A DNA stretch of 64,000 bases from Pandoraea apista (GCF_001465595.2 NZ_CP013481.2:1364001-1428000), one strand, 5' to 3'; positions 51,131 through 59,779 are shown, numbered from the stretch's first letter. Notes: generated from the sequence alone by a model not told the origin. Made by a program: numbers and translations.

Positions 51131-51160
51131 AAAAAGGGCAGCCGCGAGGCTGCCCTTTTT
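51131..51160. terminator. bidirectional intrinsic terminator
   Basis: A perfect 13-bp stem (AAAAAGGGCAGCC at 51131-51143, GGCTGCCCTTTTT at 51148-51160) with a GCGA loop. A/T runs on both sides let it serve the C26 gene on + and the porin gene on -. Confidence 0.93.
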
Positions 51161-51206
51161 ACGTCAGGCGTACCGGAAAACTGCCCCGGTACTCACGCCG
51201 CTTTGC

Positions 51207-52373
51207 TTAGAAGCGGTGACGGATACCCGTGCCCACAACGGTTTGCGAGCTGGTCGACGACATACCGCCGGCAGCGCCGACACCGGCTTGGAGGCCCGTG
51301 CCTTCGTTGTCGGAGATGTGCTGGTACGAACCGGTCAGGTACACATCGGTGCGCTTCGACAGACGGTAGTCAGCTTGCAGCGTAACGGTGTGGAACTTCG
51401 GCTTCTGGTCCGTCGAATCTTGCTTGGCCATCGTGTACGTGTACGCGGCCGACAGCGAGACTGCCGGGGTCAGCATGTAGCGACCGTTGATTTCGAAGTT
51501 GTCGAACTTCAGACCATCGTTGTTGAACGAAACAGCGGTGCTGTTGTAGTTCAGGCCCGACAGACCTTGCAGTTGCGTGTGGGTGTACACCAGGCCGACC
51601 GTTGCCGGGCCGAAGGCGTAGTTACCACCGATACCCCAGACGCGTTGCTTCGATGCGTTGAACACCGAGTCACCGCCGTTCGACGTGTCGACTGCACCGC
51701 CGGTGTTGTTGCTACCCGGATTGCCTTGGCGCTCCAAGTAAGCAGCAGCCACCGTCAGCGGGCCGTTTGCGTAGTTCACGCCGGCGCTGAATGCACGGTT
51801 GTTGGCGAAGTCGCCAGCCTTGTTCGAGAAGCCATACAGGCCGCCGAAGGTCAGGCCGTTGTAGTTGGCGCTCGAGTACTTGACCGAGTTGTTCACACGG
51901 AACGAGTTGTTCGTGTTGTCGTTATCGTACGGGTGCGATGCGATCGTGCCGCCGAACGACGAACCATTCAGGGTCAGCGGAGCCAGGTAATCAACCAGCG
52001 AGTCGTACTGACGGCCGATCGTCACAGCGCCGAACTTGTCGTTCTGCAGGCCAACGAAAGCCTGACGACCGAACATGCGGCCGTTTTGGCCCGACGTGCC
52101 GTTGTTGATCGAGAAACCGTTTTCCAGCACGAAGATGGCCTTGTTACCGCCACCCAGATCTTCCGAGCCCTTCAGGCCCCAACGGCTCCCGTTGATCAGG
52201 CCGCTCGTTGCGCGGAAGTTCTTCGAGCCCGAAGCACCTGCCGTGGTGGTGGAGTTGCTCGTGTAAGCAATGCCAGCATCGATCAAGCCGTACAGCGTGA
52301 CGCTGCTTTGTGCATGCGCGGCGGTTGCCGAGAACGCGCCGACAACGGCTGCGGCAAGAAGAGTTTTTTTCAT
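51207..52373 (-). CDS. outer-membrane porin (OpcP-like, Burkholderia type)
   Basis: A 388-residue trimeric-porin family protein. The signal peptide is MKKTLLAAAVVGAFSATAAHA (residues 1-21), then QSSVTLYGLIDAGIAYTSN. Typical are SRWGLKGSEDLGGGNKAIFVLENGF and MFGRQAFVGLQNDKFGAVTIGRQYD. The C-terminal residue is Phe (GTGIRHRF), the signal for outer-membrane insertion. The Shine-Dalgarno GGAGC precedes the ATG. It forms a beta-barrel for small hydrophilic solutes and is monocistronic, with a long upstream region. Confidence 0.95.
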   Translation of the reverse strand: MKKTLLAAAVVGAFSATAAHAQSSVTLYGLIDAGIAYTSNSTTTAGASGSKNFRATSGLINGSRWGLKGSEDLGGGNKAIFVLENGFSINNGTSGQNGRMFGRQAFVGLQNDKFGAVTIGRQYDSLVDYLAPLTLNGSSFGGTIASHPYDNDNTNNSFRVNNSVKYSSANYNGLTFGGLYGFSNKAGDFANNRAFSAGVNYANGPLTVAAAYLERQGNPGSNNTGGAVDTSNGGDSVFNASKQRVWGIGGNYAFGPATVGLVYTHTQLQGLSGLNYNSTAVSFNNDGLKFDNFEINGRYMLTPAVSLSAAYTYTMAKQDSTDQKPKFHTVTLQADYRLSKRTDVYLTGSYQHISDNEGTGLQAGVGAAGGMSSTSSQTVVGTGIRHRF

Positions 52374-53115
52374 GGTTTAAGCTCCAGTAACGTGACACGA
52401 ATCGCAGAATTCGCGTGAAAACAGAACGCGGCGAAACAGAACATGTCGAGGTGACGGTTTGTCATTCGCGGACCCGATCAGGTATCGGCACTGTTCTGCT
52501 GACAGGGGGCAGTGTATGAGTGAGCGTTACTCGCGCCTATTTCAGAATCCGCAAGAATCTATTGCAGATACGAAAAGAATCCGTCGCATGCGCCGCAAAG
52601 CTTTGTGCAATAAGGGATTGGCTTGATTAAGCCTAGGCGAGAAATAGCGATGCAAGCGACGTGTGTTGCGCTTGGGACACAGTGTGCGGCACATGCGAAC
52701 ACGCGCGCGAAGCGTTGTCAGTGCTGGATTTGCGCGCGACACGCGTGGATTGATTTGGTTCCTGCGATGCGCAAACATGTCGCAGACGCTGCGCGCGCAA
52801 GCAATGCATCGAGCGATGTTGTGTTGTCGATGCCGTCGTGCGAATCGATTCGGTTCGATGTGCGGCGCCTCGTGATGGGAGGTGTCTGTATCGATGGGTA
52901 CCGATGCGCATCTCAGGTCGCTGCCATGCGCATGTCATCAAACGAATCTATGCGCGCGCGATGAGGGAAATCCGAGATGTTGGCAAGCGAACGATGTCTG
53001 CGCGGTTCGAAAAAGCCCTTTCTTTGCGAGGTTTTACGGACTATTGCGAGTCGCCGAATAATTCATTGCGTCGAATGATGACAATGATTTTGGGAGCCAG
53101 ACCTATACTACGTTC
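52374..53115. other. non-coding region upstream of the porin gene
   Basis: I find no credible gene in these 742 bases. Small open frames on both strands are rich in Cys, Arg and His and lack ribosome sites. The part near 52374 holds the porin promoter and leader. Composition looks somewhat more AT-rich and repetitive in simple motifs than the flanks. The right end holds TATACT (53104-53109), a candidate -10 for the small RNA that follows. Confidence 0.7.
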
Positions 53116-53190
53116 CGCGAGAAGTAGACTTTTGCGTTGAGTGAAAAGTCTCCAAACCTTGGCGCGGCCTCATCGGCCGCGCTTTTTTTT
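53116..53190 (+). ncRNA. candidate small RNA with two hairpins
   Basis: A stem AGACTTTT/AAAAGTCT (53126-53133 and 53144-53151, 10-nt loop) is followed by a very strong terminator GCGCGGCC/GGCCGCGC (53162-53169 and 53175-53182, 5-nt loop) with eight T residues. A TATACT (53104-53109) lies just upstream. No coding sequence on the + strand precedes the terminator, and on the minus strand it lacks a T-tract. This predicts a transcript of about 75 nt. The A/T-rich single-stranded stretch TCCAAACCTT between hairpins is a possible pairing seed. No known family is recognised. Confidence 0.65.
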
Positions 53191-53217
53191 GTCCATGCGA
53201 TTAGGTCCGCCCAATTG

Positions 53218-54459
53218 TTATGCGTAAAGCCCTGCGCTGAGGGCTTCGCCGCAATCGCGCACATGCGGAATGCGCAACTGTTTGAGCTTGCGATACAGTG
53301 ATGCGCGACAGAAACCGAGCGTGCGTGCGGCGGCAGAAATGTTCCAGCGGTGTTGTGCGAGCGCTTGCAAAATGCGTTCGCGCTCGCTGTCATGACGAGT
53401 GCATTGCGCCTTCGGCGCGACGGGCAGATCGTGCGGCACGGATAGGTCAGCATCGGTTGTCTCGCCGACGCATTCGCCTGCCATCGCGGATGTCTCGCCA
53501 CACGGCGTGTGCCCATGCGACGCCACCGCAAGTTCCGGCGGCAGATCGTCCGCATCCAACAGATTGCCGCTCATCACCGCGCACGCATAACGTAGTGCCG
53601 CGCGGAGTTGACGCAGATTCCCGGGCCACGCATGCGTGAGTAGGCACGAGAGCGCGCTGGGCGAGATACGCGCCAATGCCTGATCGGGCCGCAGTCCCGG
53701 CCATTCGTCGCATAACATGCGCGCGATCAGTTCGCGCTTGTCGTCGCGCTCGCGCAGCGTGGGCAGTGTGAGTACCCCTACGGCAATACGGTAGTAAAGA
53801 TCTTCGCGGAAGGTGCCTTGCGCCACGGCGCGTGCGAGATCCTGATGGGTTGCGCAGATAAGCTGTACATCCACAGGTACCGCATGACTCGCGCCCAGCG
53901 GGGTGACTTCGCGCTCCGACAGCACGCGCAACAGCCGCGTTTGCAATGCGTGCGGCATATCCCCGATTTCGTCGAGGAAAAGCGTACCGCCGTCGGCCTG
54001 TTGCAATTTCCCTTTCATGCCGCCCGGCAACGCCCCGGAAAACGCTCCGCGCTGATAGCCGAACAATTCGCTTTCGACGAGATGTTCCGGCAGCGACGCC
54101 GTGTTGATGGCGACGAAGGCTTGCGCGCGCCGCTCACTGTAGGCGTGCAGTGCTCTGGCGAGAAACTCCTTGCCTGTTCCCGTATCGCCGAGAATCAGCA
54201 CGGGCAGGCCGCGATCGATAAAGCGCTTGCCACGAGCGAGCAGATCGCGCATGCGGGCGTCGGTGCCGCACAGGTCGTCGATGGCAAGGTAGTCGGGGCG
54301 CATCTGACGCGCGGCGGCGGGGGCGGCCGGCACACGTGCGATGCGCTCTGCGAGGGCGGCGATGTTGCCGAAGGCGGTATTGGCACTGGCCGCGCCGGTG
54401 GTGCTGGCATGGCCGACAGGTCGAGCGGGGGCAGGCGCTACAGCAAGGTGAGCGGGCAT
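53218..54459 (-). CDS. sigma-54-dependent activator without a recognisable sensor domain
   Basis: A 413-residue bacterial enhancer-binding protein. Walker A GDTGTGKE is at 91-98, the sigma-54 contact loop reads GAFSGA (138-143) where GAFTGA is usual, Walker [11 protein letters not shown] at 158-167, and a Fis-type HTH near the C-terminus ([24 protein letters not shown] within 374-400). The AAA region resembles AcoR-type activators, but their large GAF/PAS sensor is absent: only about 60 unrelated residues precede the ATPase. It is divergent from a LysR regulator. Target genes are unknown. Confidence 0.88.
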   Translation of the reverse strand: MPAHLAVAPAPARPVGHASTTGAASANTAFGNIAALAERIARVPAAPAAARQMRPDYLAIDDLCGTDARMRDLLARGKRFIDRGLPVLILGDTGTGKEFLARALHAYSERRAQAFVAINTASLPEHLVESELFGYQRGAFSGALPGGMKGKLQQADGGTLFLDEIGDMPHALQTRLLRVLSEREVTPLGASHAVPVDVQLICATHQDLARAVAQGTFREDLYYRIAVGVLTLPTLRERDDKRELIARMLCDEWPGLRPDQALARISPSALSCLLTHAWPGNLRQLRAALRYACAVMSGNLLDADDLPPELAVASHGHTPCGETSAMAGECVGETTDADLSVPHDLPVAPKAQCTRHDSERERILQALAQHRWNISAAARTLGFCRASLYRKLKQLRIPHVRDCGEALSAGLYA

Positions 54460-54620
54460 GACTTGTCTCCTTCTCGTATCGGTACGAAAGGTCGCCGTCG
54501 GTGGCTTGTGGCCTGGCGTTTCCTGACGTCTCTTTTATGTCGCAGCCGGCTCGGGTGACCAACTGCCAATGCAGCATACGACTGCACAGTCATAACATCC
54601 AATACAATATTGATGCACTA

Positions 54621-54641
54621 TTAATACCTTTGAGGCATTAA
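54621..54641. promoter_or_regulatory. imperfect palindrome abutting the LysR start codon
   Basis: TTAATACC (54621-54628) and GGCATTAA (54634-54641) are inverted with one mismatch around TTTGA, ending directly before the ATG at 54642. GAGG of the right arm also works as the Shine-Dalgarno. It could be an autoregulatory site or a translational hairpin. Confidence 0.45.
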
Positions 54642-55586
54642 ATGATTGAGCTGCGTCATTTCCAGTACTTCGTGGTGCTCGCGGAGACGCTGCATTTCGG
54701 CCGGGCGGCCCAGCAGTTGCATATCTCGCAGCCCCCACTGTCGCGTCAGATTGCATTGATGGAAGCGGAGTTGGGCGTGCTGCTTTTCGAACGCACGCGT
54801 CGCAGTGTCCGGCTGACGCGCGCCGGCGCGCGCTTTTATCAGGACGCGGTGGAGATTCTCAACTCGGTCGAACGGGCGCGGCGCAATGTCGTGGCGGCGA
54901 GCCGGGGAGAGGACGGCGCGATCACCGTCGGTTTCATGATGTCCTCGGCATACAACATCTTGCCTGCCCTGACGCGCACCTATGCGGCCGCGTATGCGCG
55001 CGTCGACATGAAGCTGGCGGAAACGCTCCCCAATTTGCTGGCCGAGGCGGTGCGTGCGGGGCAAACGGACGTTGGCATCATGTACCGACCGGAAGACCTT
55101 ACCGGGCTCGATACGGCGACGGTGTTTCGCGAGGAGATGGTGGCGGTATTGCCGCGCACGCACGCACTGGCGAAGGCGCGGGTGCTCGACGCCTCGCAGT
55201 TGGCCGAAGAATCGTTCGTGAGCATTCCGCGTGAGATTGCGCCGCTGGTCTACGATCTGGTCGTCGACCATTGCCGACGCGCGGGGTTTTCGCCGCACAT
55301 CCGGCTGGAAACCAATTTGCAGCAGACGATTATCAATCTGGTGGGCGAGGGCCTGGGCGTGGCGATGGTGCCGATGTCGATGAGCAGCGCGAGCGCGTCG
55401 GGCAACGCGGTCTTCAAACCACTGCGCAACGCGCCGGTAGCGGAGGTGGCGCTACTGTGGAGCCGCGACAATCACAACCCATGTGTTGCCACGTTTGTGG
55501 AGAACGCGCGAACGGTGTGGCGCGAAATGCAGCGCGCACCGGGCGCGCGGCTGGTGCCGGACAGGCCGGACACCAGCGTGAGGTAA
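54642..55586 (+). CDS. LysR-family transcriptional regulator
   Basis: A 314-residue LysR-type regulator. The winged helix is MIELRHFQYFVVLAETLHFGRAAQQLHISQPPLSRQIALME, the pattern of the BenM/CatM-like branch, which commonly senses aromatic acids. The effector domain runs from about residue 90. GAGG precedes the ATG. It is divergent from the sigma-54 activator, with 182 bp between. The target is not clear; the adjacent gene cluster on its right is a candidate but has its own GntR regulator. Confidence 0.92.
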   Translation: MIELRHFQYFVVLAETLHFGRAAQQLHISQPPLSRQIALMEAELGVLLFERTRRSVRLTRAGARFYQDAVEILNSVERARRNVVAASRGEDGAITVGFMMSSAYNILPALTRTYAAAYARVDMKLAETLPNLLAEAVRAGQTDVGIMYRPEDLTGLDTATVFREEMVAVLPRTHALAKARVLDASQLAEESFVSIPREIAPLVYDLVVDHCRRAGFSPHIRLETNLQQTIINLVGEGLGVAMVPMSMSSASASGNAVFKPLRNAPVAEVALLWSRDNHNPCVATFVENARTVWREMQRAPGARLVPDRPDTSVR

Positions 55587-55690
55587 ATATGCCGGGCAGG
55601 CAGATGGACGCGAAATCGCAACCGCCGGCTGCGCACCGAGGTTGTCACAAAGTGCGACATGCGCGGAAATTCTGCGGCGCTGCCGGTTGA

Positions 55691-56413
55691 CTAGGCTCGG
55701 TCGCCCAACACGGTGGCCCGGGTGAATGCTTCGATGTTATCCAGCAATGCGTCGAGGCGCTCACCCGCTTGTTTCACGTCGCCGGCAGCAATCGCCTCGG
55801 CGACTTCCGCATGCAGCCGCGCCATGGTTGGCAGGTCGGCCGCTTCCTTGTAGTGGTAGTACCAGAAGCGGCGTGATAGCCCGTGCATCAGACGCATCGC
55901 CCCTTCGGCGAATTCGTTTCGAGCCGCGACGAGGCACAACTCGTTGAACTCACGGTCGGCACGCACAAACTCCACATCCTTGCCGCTGCGGGCGGAACTC
56001 TTGAACTCTTTCGCCAGACGCGTGAAGTGCTCGCGTTGCTCCGTCGTGGCTTTTTTCGCAGCGCTTCTGGCAATTAGCCGTTCGACTTCGCGTCGCGTTT
56101 CCAGCAGGCGCAACTGCTTGGAGACGTCCATCGGAGGCACCAGCAGGCCACGCTGCGGCAACACAACGATCAAATGTTCCCGGGCCAGCCGCTGAATCGC
56201 TTCACGAATCGGTGTACGGCCAAAGCCTGTCATTTCGCTTAACTGCAACTCTGACATGGTTGAACCCGGGGCCAGTCGCAGCGTCACTATCGCTTCTTCG
56301 ATCCACTCATACGCCATGTCGACCATTCGGCCGCGAGGGATCGCGCTTACTCGTTCATCGAGCGCTGCGGCTTCTGATTTCCCCGTCCGTCGGGGCGCCT
56401 TCTTTGTCGCCAT
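55691..56413 (-). CDS. GntR-family regulator with FCD domain
   Basis: A 240-residue repressor-type protein. It has a basic N-terminal tail, a GntR winged helix (ELQLSEMTGFGRTPIREAIQRLAREHLIVVLPQRG, about residues 53-85), and a helical FCD effector domain (about 100-230). I start at MATKKAPRRTGK (56413); 33 further codons are open but not family-like. It is the likely regulator of the three divergent or downstream + strand units (56601, 58183, 59823), which share the same palindrome. Effectors of FCD proteins are usually carboxylic acids; here it is unknown. Confidence 0.9.
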   Translation of the reverse strand: MATKKAPRRTGKSEAAALDERVSAIPRGRMVDMAYEWIEEAIVTLRLAPGSTMSELQLSEMTGFGRTPIREAIQRLAREHLIVVLPQRGLLVPPMDVSKQLRLLETRREVERLIARSAAKKATTEQREHFTRLAKEFKSSARSGKDVEFVRADREFNELCLVAARNEFAEGAMRLMHGLSRRFWYYHYKEAADLPTMARLHAEVAEAIAAGDVKQAGERLDALLDNIEAFTRATVLGDRA

Positions 56414-56552
56414 TTGGTGAATGCCCAGAGCAAATTTTAATTGTATATCACTTGCTTTTGGCAATAGCGCCGACCTGTCCCGGCTTCCGTTGCGCCCCGA
56501 CGCTACGGGCATTCCCGGTAGCCGTACGGCTTGCTACAGAGATCTAATGTGC

Positions 56553-56580
56553 TATTATTAAGCAACTAATATATTACTAA
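56553..56580. promoter_or_regulatory. promoter and operator of the stub/alcohol dehydrogenase unit
   Basis: CAACTAATATATTACTAA (56563-56580) shares 14 leading bases with the perfect palindrome at 59762-59779. A promoter TTGCTA (56531-56536) with TATTAT (56553-56558, 16-nt spacing) puts the start at about 56565, inside the palindrome, which suits repression. A related half-site TCTAAT lies at 56543-56548. Confidence 0.7.
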
Positions 56581-56600
56581 GATTGGCGGGATAAGCGACG

Positions 56601-56771
56601 ATGGACATCATGCGGGAAGGAATTCGTCACGCCGCATTGCACGTGATCCCCGGCGGTCGTCACTCGATCCTGACGGAGAACCTCCGCGAGGTCGGCACAG
56701 TCATGCGCGATTTCCTGACACCGTACTGCGCACAGCCAAGACTACGACAGACTCCACGGGAGAATTCATGA
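56601..56771 (+). pseudogene. 56-codon alpha/beta-hydrolase C-terminal remnant
   Basis: This open frame begins with ATG 20 nt after the palindrome and ends in TGA overlapping the dehydrogenase ATG as ATGA (56768-56771). The peptide ALHVIPGGRHSILTEN then LREVGTVMRDFL resembles the last segment of alpha/beta-fold hydrolases, where the histidine in GGRHS is the catalytic one and the end is a helix to FL. The nucleophile and core are missing, so it is probably a deletion remnant that still serves to couple translation to the dehydrogenase. A true small protein cannot be excluded. GGCGGG is a weak ribosome site. Confidence 0.55.
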
Positions 56772-58060
56772 GGATCGACGACTGCGTACACTTTTGTGCG
56801 CCTTCCCGGCTCATCATCGAGCTGGGTTATCGCCACAAACTTCCCAACCTTCTGCAAACGCTGGGCTATCGGCGCGGGTTGCTTGTGACCGATAGCTTCT
56901 TTGCAGAAGAAACACCCTGGGTGAACGAGTACGTGACGGCCTGTGAATGTTTGGGGGTGCATGTGGACGTCTACACCGGCGGTCAGCCCGACCCTACGAC
57001 GGATCTCTGCGATCGTGCGACCGCCGAATTGCGTAATGCTCAGGGCGGCCAGTTACCCGACCATATCGTTTCGCTGGGAGGCGGCAGCAATATTGATCTG
57101 GCCAAGGCGTTGTGCGTCACGTTGGCTCAGGGCCGCCCAATTCGTGAGTTCGCAAGCGGCGTGGCACGTGATGCTCCCGTCATTGACCACATCGCCATGC
57201 CAACAACAGCCGGCACGGGGTCGGAACTCACCCCGGGGACTATTCTTTTCGATCCGGCGAACGGTATCAAGACTGCCGTGATGGACAATCGGCTACGTCC
57301 AGTCGTTGCAGCGATCGATCCCGAGCTTACATTCACTTGCCCGCCTAAGGTGACGGCCGAGTCCGGCATCGACGCCTTGACCCACGCGCTCGAATCGTTG
57401 GTCACGCTCGACTCCGATCGCTTCGATCGGAACGATGCCTTCGATCCCGGCTATAGCGGTCGCAACGGTCTGACCATGATCTTCGCGCGGGAGTCGATCC
57501 GGCTCGCCGTTGCGTATCTGCTTCGATGTTACGAAGACGGCAATGATGTCGAGGCGCGGGTTGGCATGTGCTACGCGAGCGTCTACGCCGCAATGTCTTA
57601 TGGGAGCGCCGGGCTCAATGCCGTTCATGGCATCGCATACGGCGTCGCAGCGCTGACGCACAAGTCGCATGGGGCAACGAACGCCGTTGTCTTGCCGTAT
57701 GTCATCGATGCGCTGCGCGAGTCACGCCACACCGAACTCCTGGAGGTGGCCCGAATGTTCGGCATCGAGGATAACGATGAAGTGCGGGCCGTCTGCGAAT
57801 TGCCTCGAAAATTGCGCGAGCTCGTTGGCAAGCTCGGCATTCCCACCGATCTCAATGCCTTTGGCATTGCCCAGGAATCACTGAGCGATTTGCTCGTTGA
57901 TTCGCTGGGGGTGACTCGGTTGGCCAAAGCATTCCCGGTAGGGAATATCGAAGAAAGCTACGCGCAGATCATCGACAACGCGTGGCGCGGAGGTCTTCGA
58001 GACGAGAAGACAGAGGAACGGACGGCAGCCCGATCAACGCGATTCCCATCGTTTCGATAG
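56768..58060 (+). CDS. iron-containing alcohol dehydrogenase-family protein
   Basis: A 430-residue type III (Fe-dependent) NAD(P)-linked dehydrogenase. It has the coenzyme loop GGGSNIDLAK (104-113), PTTAGTGSELTPG (145-157), and metal ligands D202/H206 in ESGIDALTHALES, H287 in NAVHGIA, and H301 in HKSHGATNAVVLP, all intact. The group includes maleylacetate reductases, hydroxyacid transhydrogenases and lactaldehyde or alcohol dehydrogenases; substrate is not clear. The start ATG overlaps the preceding stub's stop. It likely oxidises or reduces an alcohol or aldehyde in the pathway of the neighbours. Confidence 0.9.
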   Translation: MRIDDCVHFCAPSRLIIELGYRHKLPNLLQTLGYRRGLLVTDSFFAEETPWVNEYVTACECLGVHVDVYTGGQPDPTTDLCDRATAELRNAQGGQLPDHIVSLGGGSNIDLAKALCVTLAQGRPIREFASGVARDAPVIDHIAMPTTAGTGSELTPGTILFDPANGIKTAVMDNRLRPVVAAIDPELTFTCPPKVTAESGIDALTHALESLVTLDSDRFDRNDAFDPGYSGRNGLTMIFARESIRLAVAYLLRCYEDGNDVEARVGMCYASVYAAMSYGSAGLNAVHGIAYGVAALTHKSHGATNAVVLPYVIDALRESRHTELLEVARMFGIEDNDEVRAVCELPRKLRELVGKLGIPTDLNAFGIAQESLSDLLVDSLGVTRLAKAFPVGNIEESYAQIIDNAWRGGLRDEKTEERTAARSTRFPSFR

Positions 58061-58098
58061 ATCGCTGCCGCCGCGCAAAAAGACACCATTCACTATTC

Positions 58099-58115
58099 GG
58101 CCGGACACACCGGCC
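58099..58115 (+). terminator. GC hairpin after the dehydrogenase gene
   Basis: GGCCGG (58099-58104) pairs with CCGGCC (58110-58115) around ACACA, followed by ACTTTT. It lies about 40 nt past the dehydrogenase stop and upstream of the next promoter. The short T-run makes it a moderate terminator. Confidence 0.5.
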
Positions 58116-58119
58116 ACTT

Positions 58120-58148
58120 TTGCGCCTTCATGTCTAATATGTTAGATG
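58120..58148. promoter_or_regulatory. promoter and operator of the MFS gene
   Basis: TCTAATATGTTAGA (58133-58146) is a palindrome with one central mismatch and differs by one base from the CTAATATATTAG core of the other two sites. It lies between a candidate -35 TTGCGC (58120-58125) and -10 TAGATG (58143-58148), a position for repression. Confidence 0.65.
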
Positions 58149-58182
58149 TCTATTAGAAAGATGTTCCGGAGGAGACACAAGC

Positions 58183-59565
58183 ATGGATATGTCCGCAGCC
58201 GCGTCGCGGCTAGGTGTTGACGTCGCCGCACGTCTTGAGCGACTACCGATGACGCGCTATCAGCGAACGCTTTTCTCTATCATTGCCACCGCCTGGTTCT
58301 TCGATTCAATGGATCTCGGGTTGATGACATTTGTGCTCGGTTCGATCAAGGCGGAGTTTGGTCTATCCGCTTCGCAGGCCGGGCTGCTCGCTAGTTCCAG
58401 TTTTCTCGGCATGTTTGTCGGCGCTGCCACAGCAGGTCTTCTTGCCGACAAGTTCGGACGCAAGCCGGTTTTTCAAGTCAGCATGATCTTCTGGGGCGTG
58501 GGCAGTCTGATGTGTGGTTTTGCTCACAGTGCCGAGTCGCTGATGATGTATCGCGTGTTGCTCGGCTTTGGCATGGGTATGGAGTTTCCGATCGGCCTGT
58601 CGATGGTTTCCGAGATCGTTCCCGCCAAGAGTCGGGGCAAGTATGTGGCCATTCTCGAAGGATTTTGGCCCATTGGTTTCATCGCGGCAGGCGCGTTTGC
58701 ATACTTCACGCTGCCGGTGATCGGATGGCGCGGTATCTTCATCGCGTTGGCGATTCCGGCTGTTTTCGTGTTCGTCGTCAGACGCATGGTGCCCGAATCG
58801 CCTCGCTGGCTGGAAGACACCGGGCGCATGAAAGAAGCGGCGGACGTGATGAATCACATCGAAGCCAAAGTGCAGGCAGCGTACGGTCGCAAGCTGCCCG
58901 AGCCGGTCATTGTGCCTGGCGCACGGCATCCGCAGACGAATCGGAAGGCGCTCTTTTCAGAAATCTGGCGCGGCGTGTACGCCAAGCGCACGGTCATGTT
59001 GTGGACCACCTGGTTCTTCGCGCTGCTGGGCTACTACGGTCTGACAACATGGCTGGGGGCTCTGCTTCAGCAGGCCGGCTACGAAATCACCAAGTCTGTG
59101 CTCTACACCGTCTACATCTCGCTGGCTGGCATCCCCGGCTTTCTCTTCTCTGCGTGGCTGCTTGAGAAGTGGGGGCGCAAGCCGACTTGCGCTTTGATGT
59201 TGCTTGGCAGCGCGGTCGCGGCTTATCTGTACGGTCAGGCGGCCGGCGCCAGGGCGCCGATCGAGCAACTGATCGCCACGGGGCTGCTGATGCAGTTCTT
59301 TCTCTTCGGCATGTGGTCTGTCCTGTACGCCTACACGCCGGAACTGTATCCGACCCGGACACGAGCGACGGGCTCGGGCTTCGCCTCATCCATCGGGCGT
59401 GTCGGTTCCCTCGCGGGTCCCTTCGCGATTGGCGTGCTGCTCCCGACCTGGGGGCAGGCGGGTGTGTTCACGATGGGAGCGCTGTCCTTTGTGATCGCCG
59501 CGCTTGCGGTGCTGCTACTTGGCGTCGAGACGAAGGGCCGTTCACTGGAGGATGTTTCGCACTGA
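58183..59565 (+). CDS. MFS transporter (aromatic acid/sugar-type H+ symporter)
   Basis: A 460-residue major-facilitator permease with twelve hydrophobic helices. It has the helix 1 aspartate in WFFDSMDLGLMTFVLGSIKAEFGLSASQAGLL, loop 2-3 motif ADKFGRKPVFQ, RVLLGFGMGMEFPIGLSMVSE, PESPRWL, and YTPELYPTRTRATGSGFASSIGRVG. This pattern is shared by the aromatic acid:H+ symporter and NiaP groups, so an aromatic or other organic acid is plausible. A strong GGAGGAGA lies 8 nt before the ATG. Under the shared palindrome it likely imports the regulon's substrate. Confidence 0.92.
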   Translation: MDMSAAASRLGVDVAARLERLPMTRYQRTLFSIIATAWFFDSMDLGLMTFVLGSIKAEFGLSASQAGLLASSSFLGMFVGAATAGLLADKFGRKPVFQVSMIFWGVGSLMCGFAHSAESLMMYRVLLGFGMGMEFPIGLSMVSEIVPAKSRGKYVAILEGFWPIGFIAAGAFAYFTLPVIGWRGIFIALAIPAVFVFVVRRMVPESPRWLEDTGRMKEAADVMNHIEAKVQAAYGRKLPEPVIVPGARHPQTNRKALFSEIWRGVYAKRTVMLWTTWFFALLGYYGLTTWLGALLQQAGYEITKSVLYTVYISLAGIPGFLFSAWLLEKWGRKPTCALMLLGSAVAAYLYGQAAGARAPIEQLIATGLLMQFFLFGMWSVLYAYTPELYPTRTRATGSGFASSIGRVGSLAGPFAIGVLLPTWGQAGVFTMGALSFVIAALAVLLLGVETKGRSLEDVSH

Positions 59566-59647
59566 CACGAGGCTCGCGATTGATCTGCATTAATCCGGCG
59601 GGGCGCGGTCCCCGCCGCATGGAATCGGGGCATCGATCGAACCTGTC

Positions 59648-59663
59648 ACCGGCACGTGCCGGT
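59648..59663. repeat. 16-bp perfect palindrome ACCGGCACGTGCCGGT
   Basis: A perfect palindrome with no loop, about 83 nt after the MFS stop and 100 bp before the operator at 59762. It could be part of a termination hairpin for the MFS gene or a second protein-binding site. No T-tract follows. Confidence 0.6.
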
Positions 59664-59743
59664 CAACGTGCCTTCTCCGGCGCCGACGCCGATTCCGCAT
59701 CCCAGTCTCGCTTCCACTTGCCGAAACAGTGAACGGCGGCCGG

Positions 59744-59779
59744 TTGACTTTTATTTTAATGCAACTAATATATTAGTTG
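59744..59779. promoter_or_regulatory. promoter and operator of the hydroxylase gene (18-bp perfect palindrome)
   Basis: CAACTAATATATTAGTTG (59762-59779) is a perfect 18-bp palindrome. A -35 TTGACT (59744-59749) stands upstream, and TATATT (59769-59774) inside the palindrome is a possible -10. The operator overlaps the -10, as expected for a repressor. It is the best copy of the set of three. Confidence 0.75.

Noticed and set aside
52542..53140. Small open frames between porin and sigma-54 regulator
   Set aside because: Cys/Arg/His-rich, overlapping each other on both strands and without ribosome binding sites.
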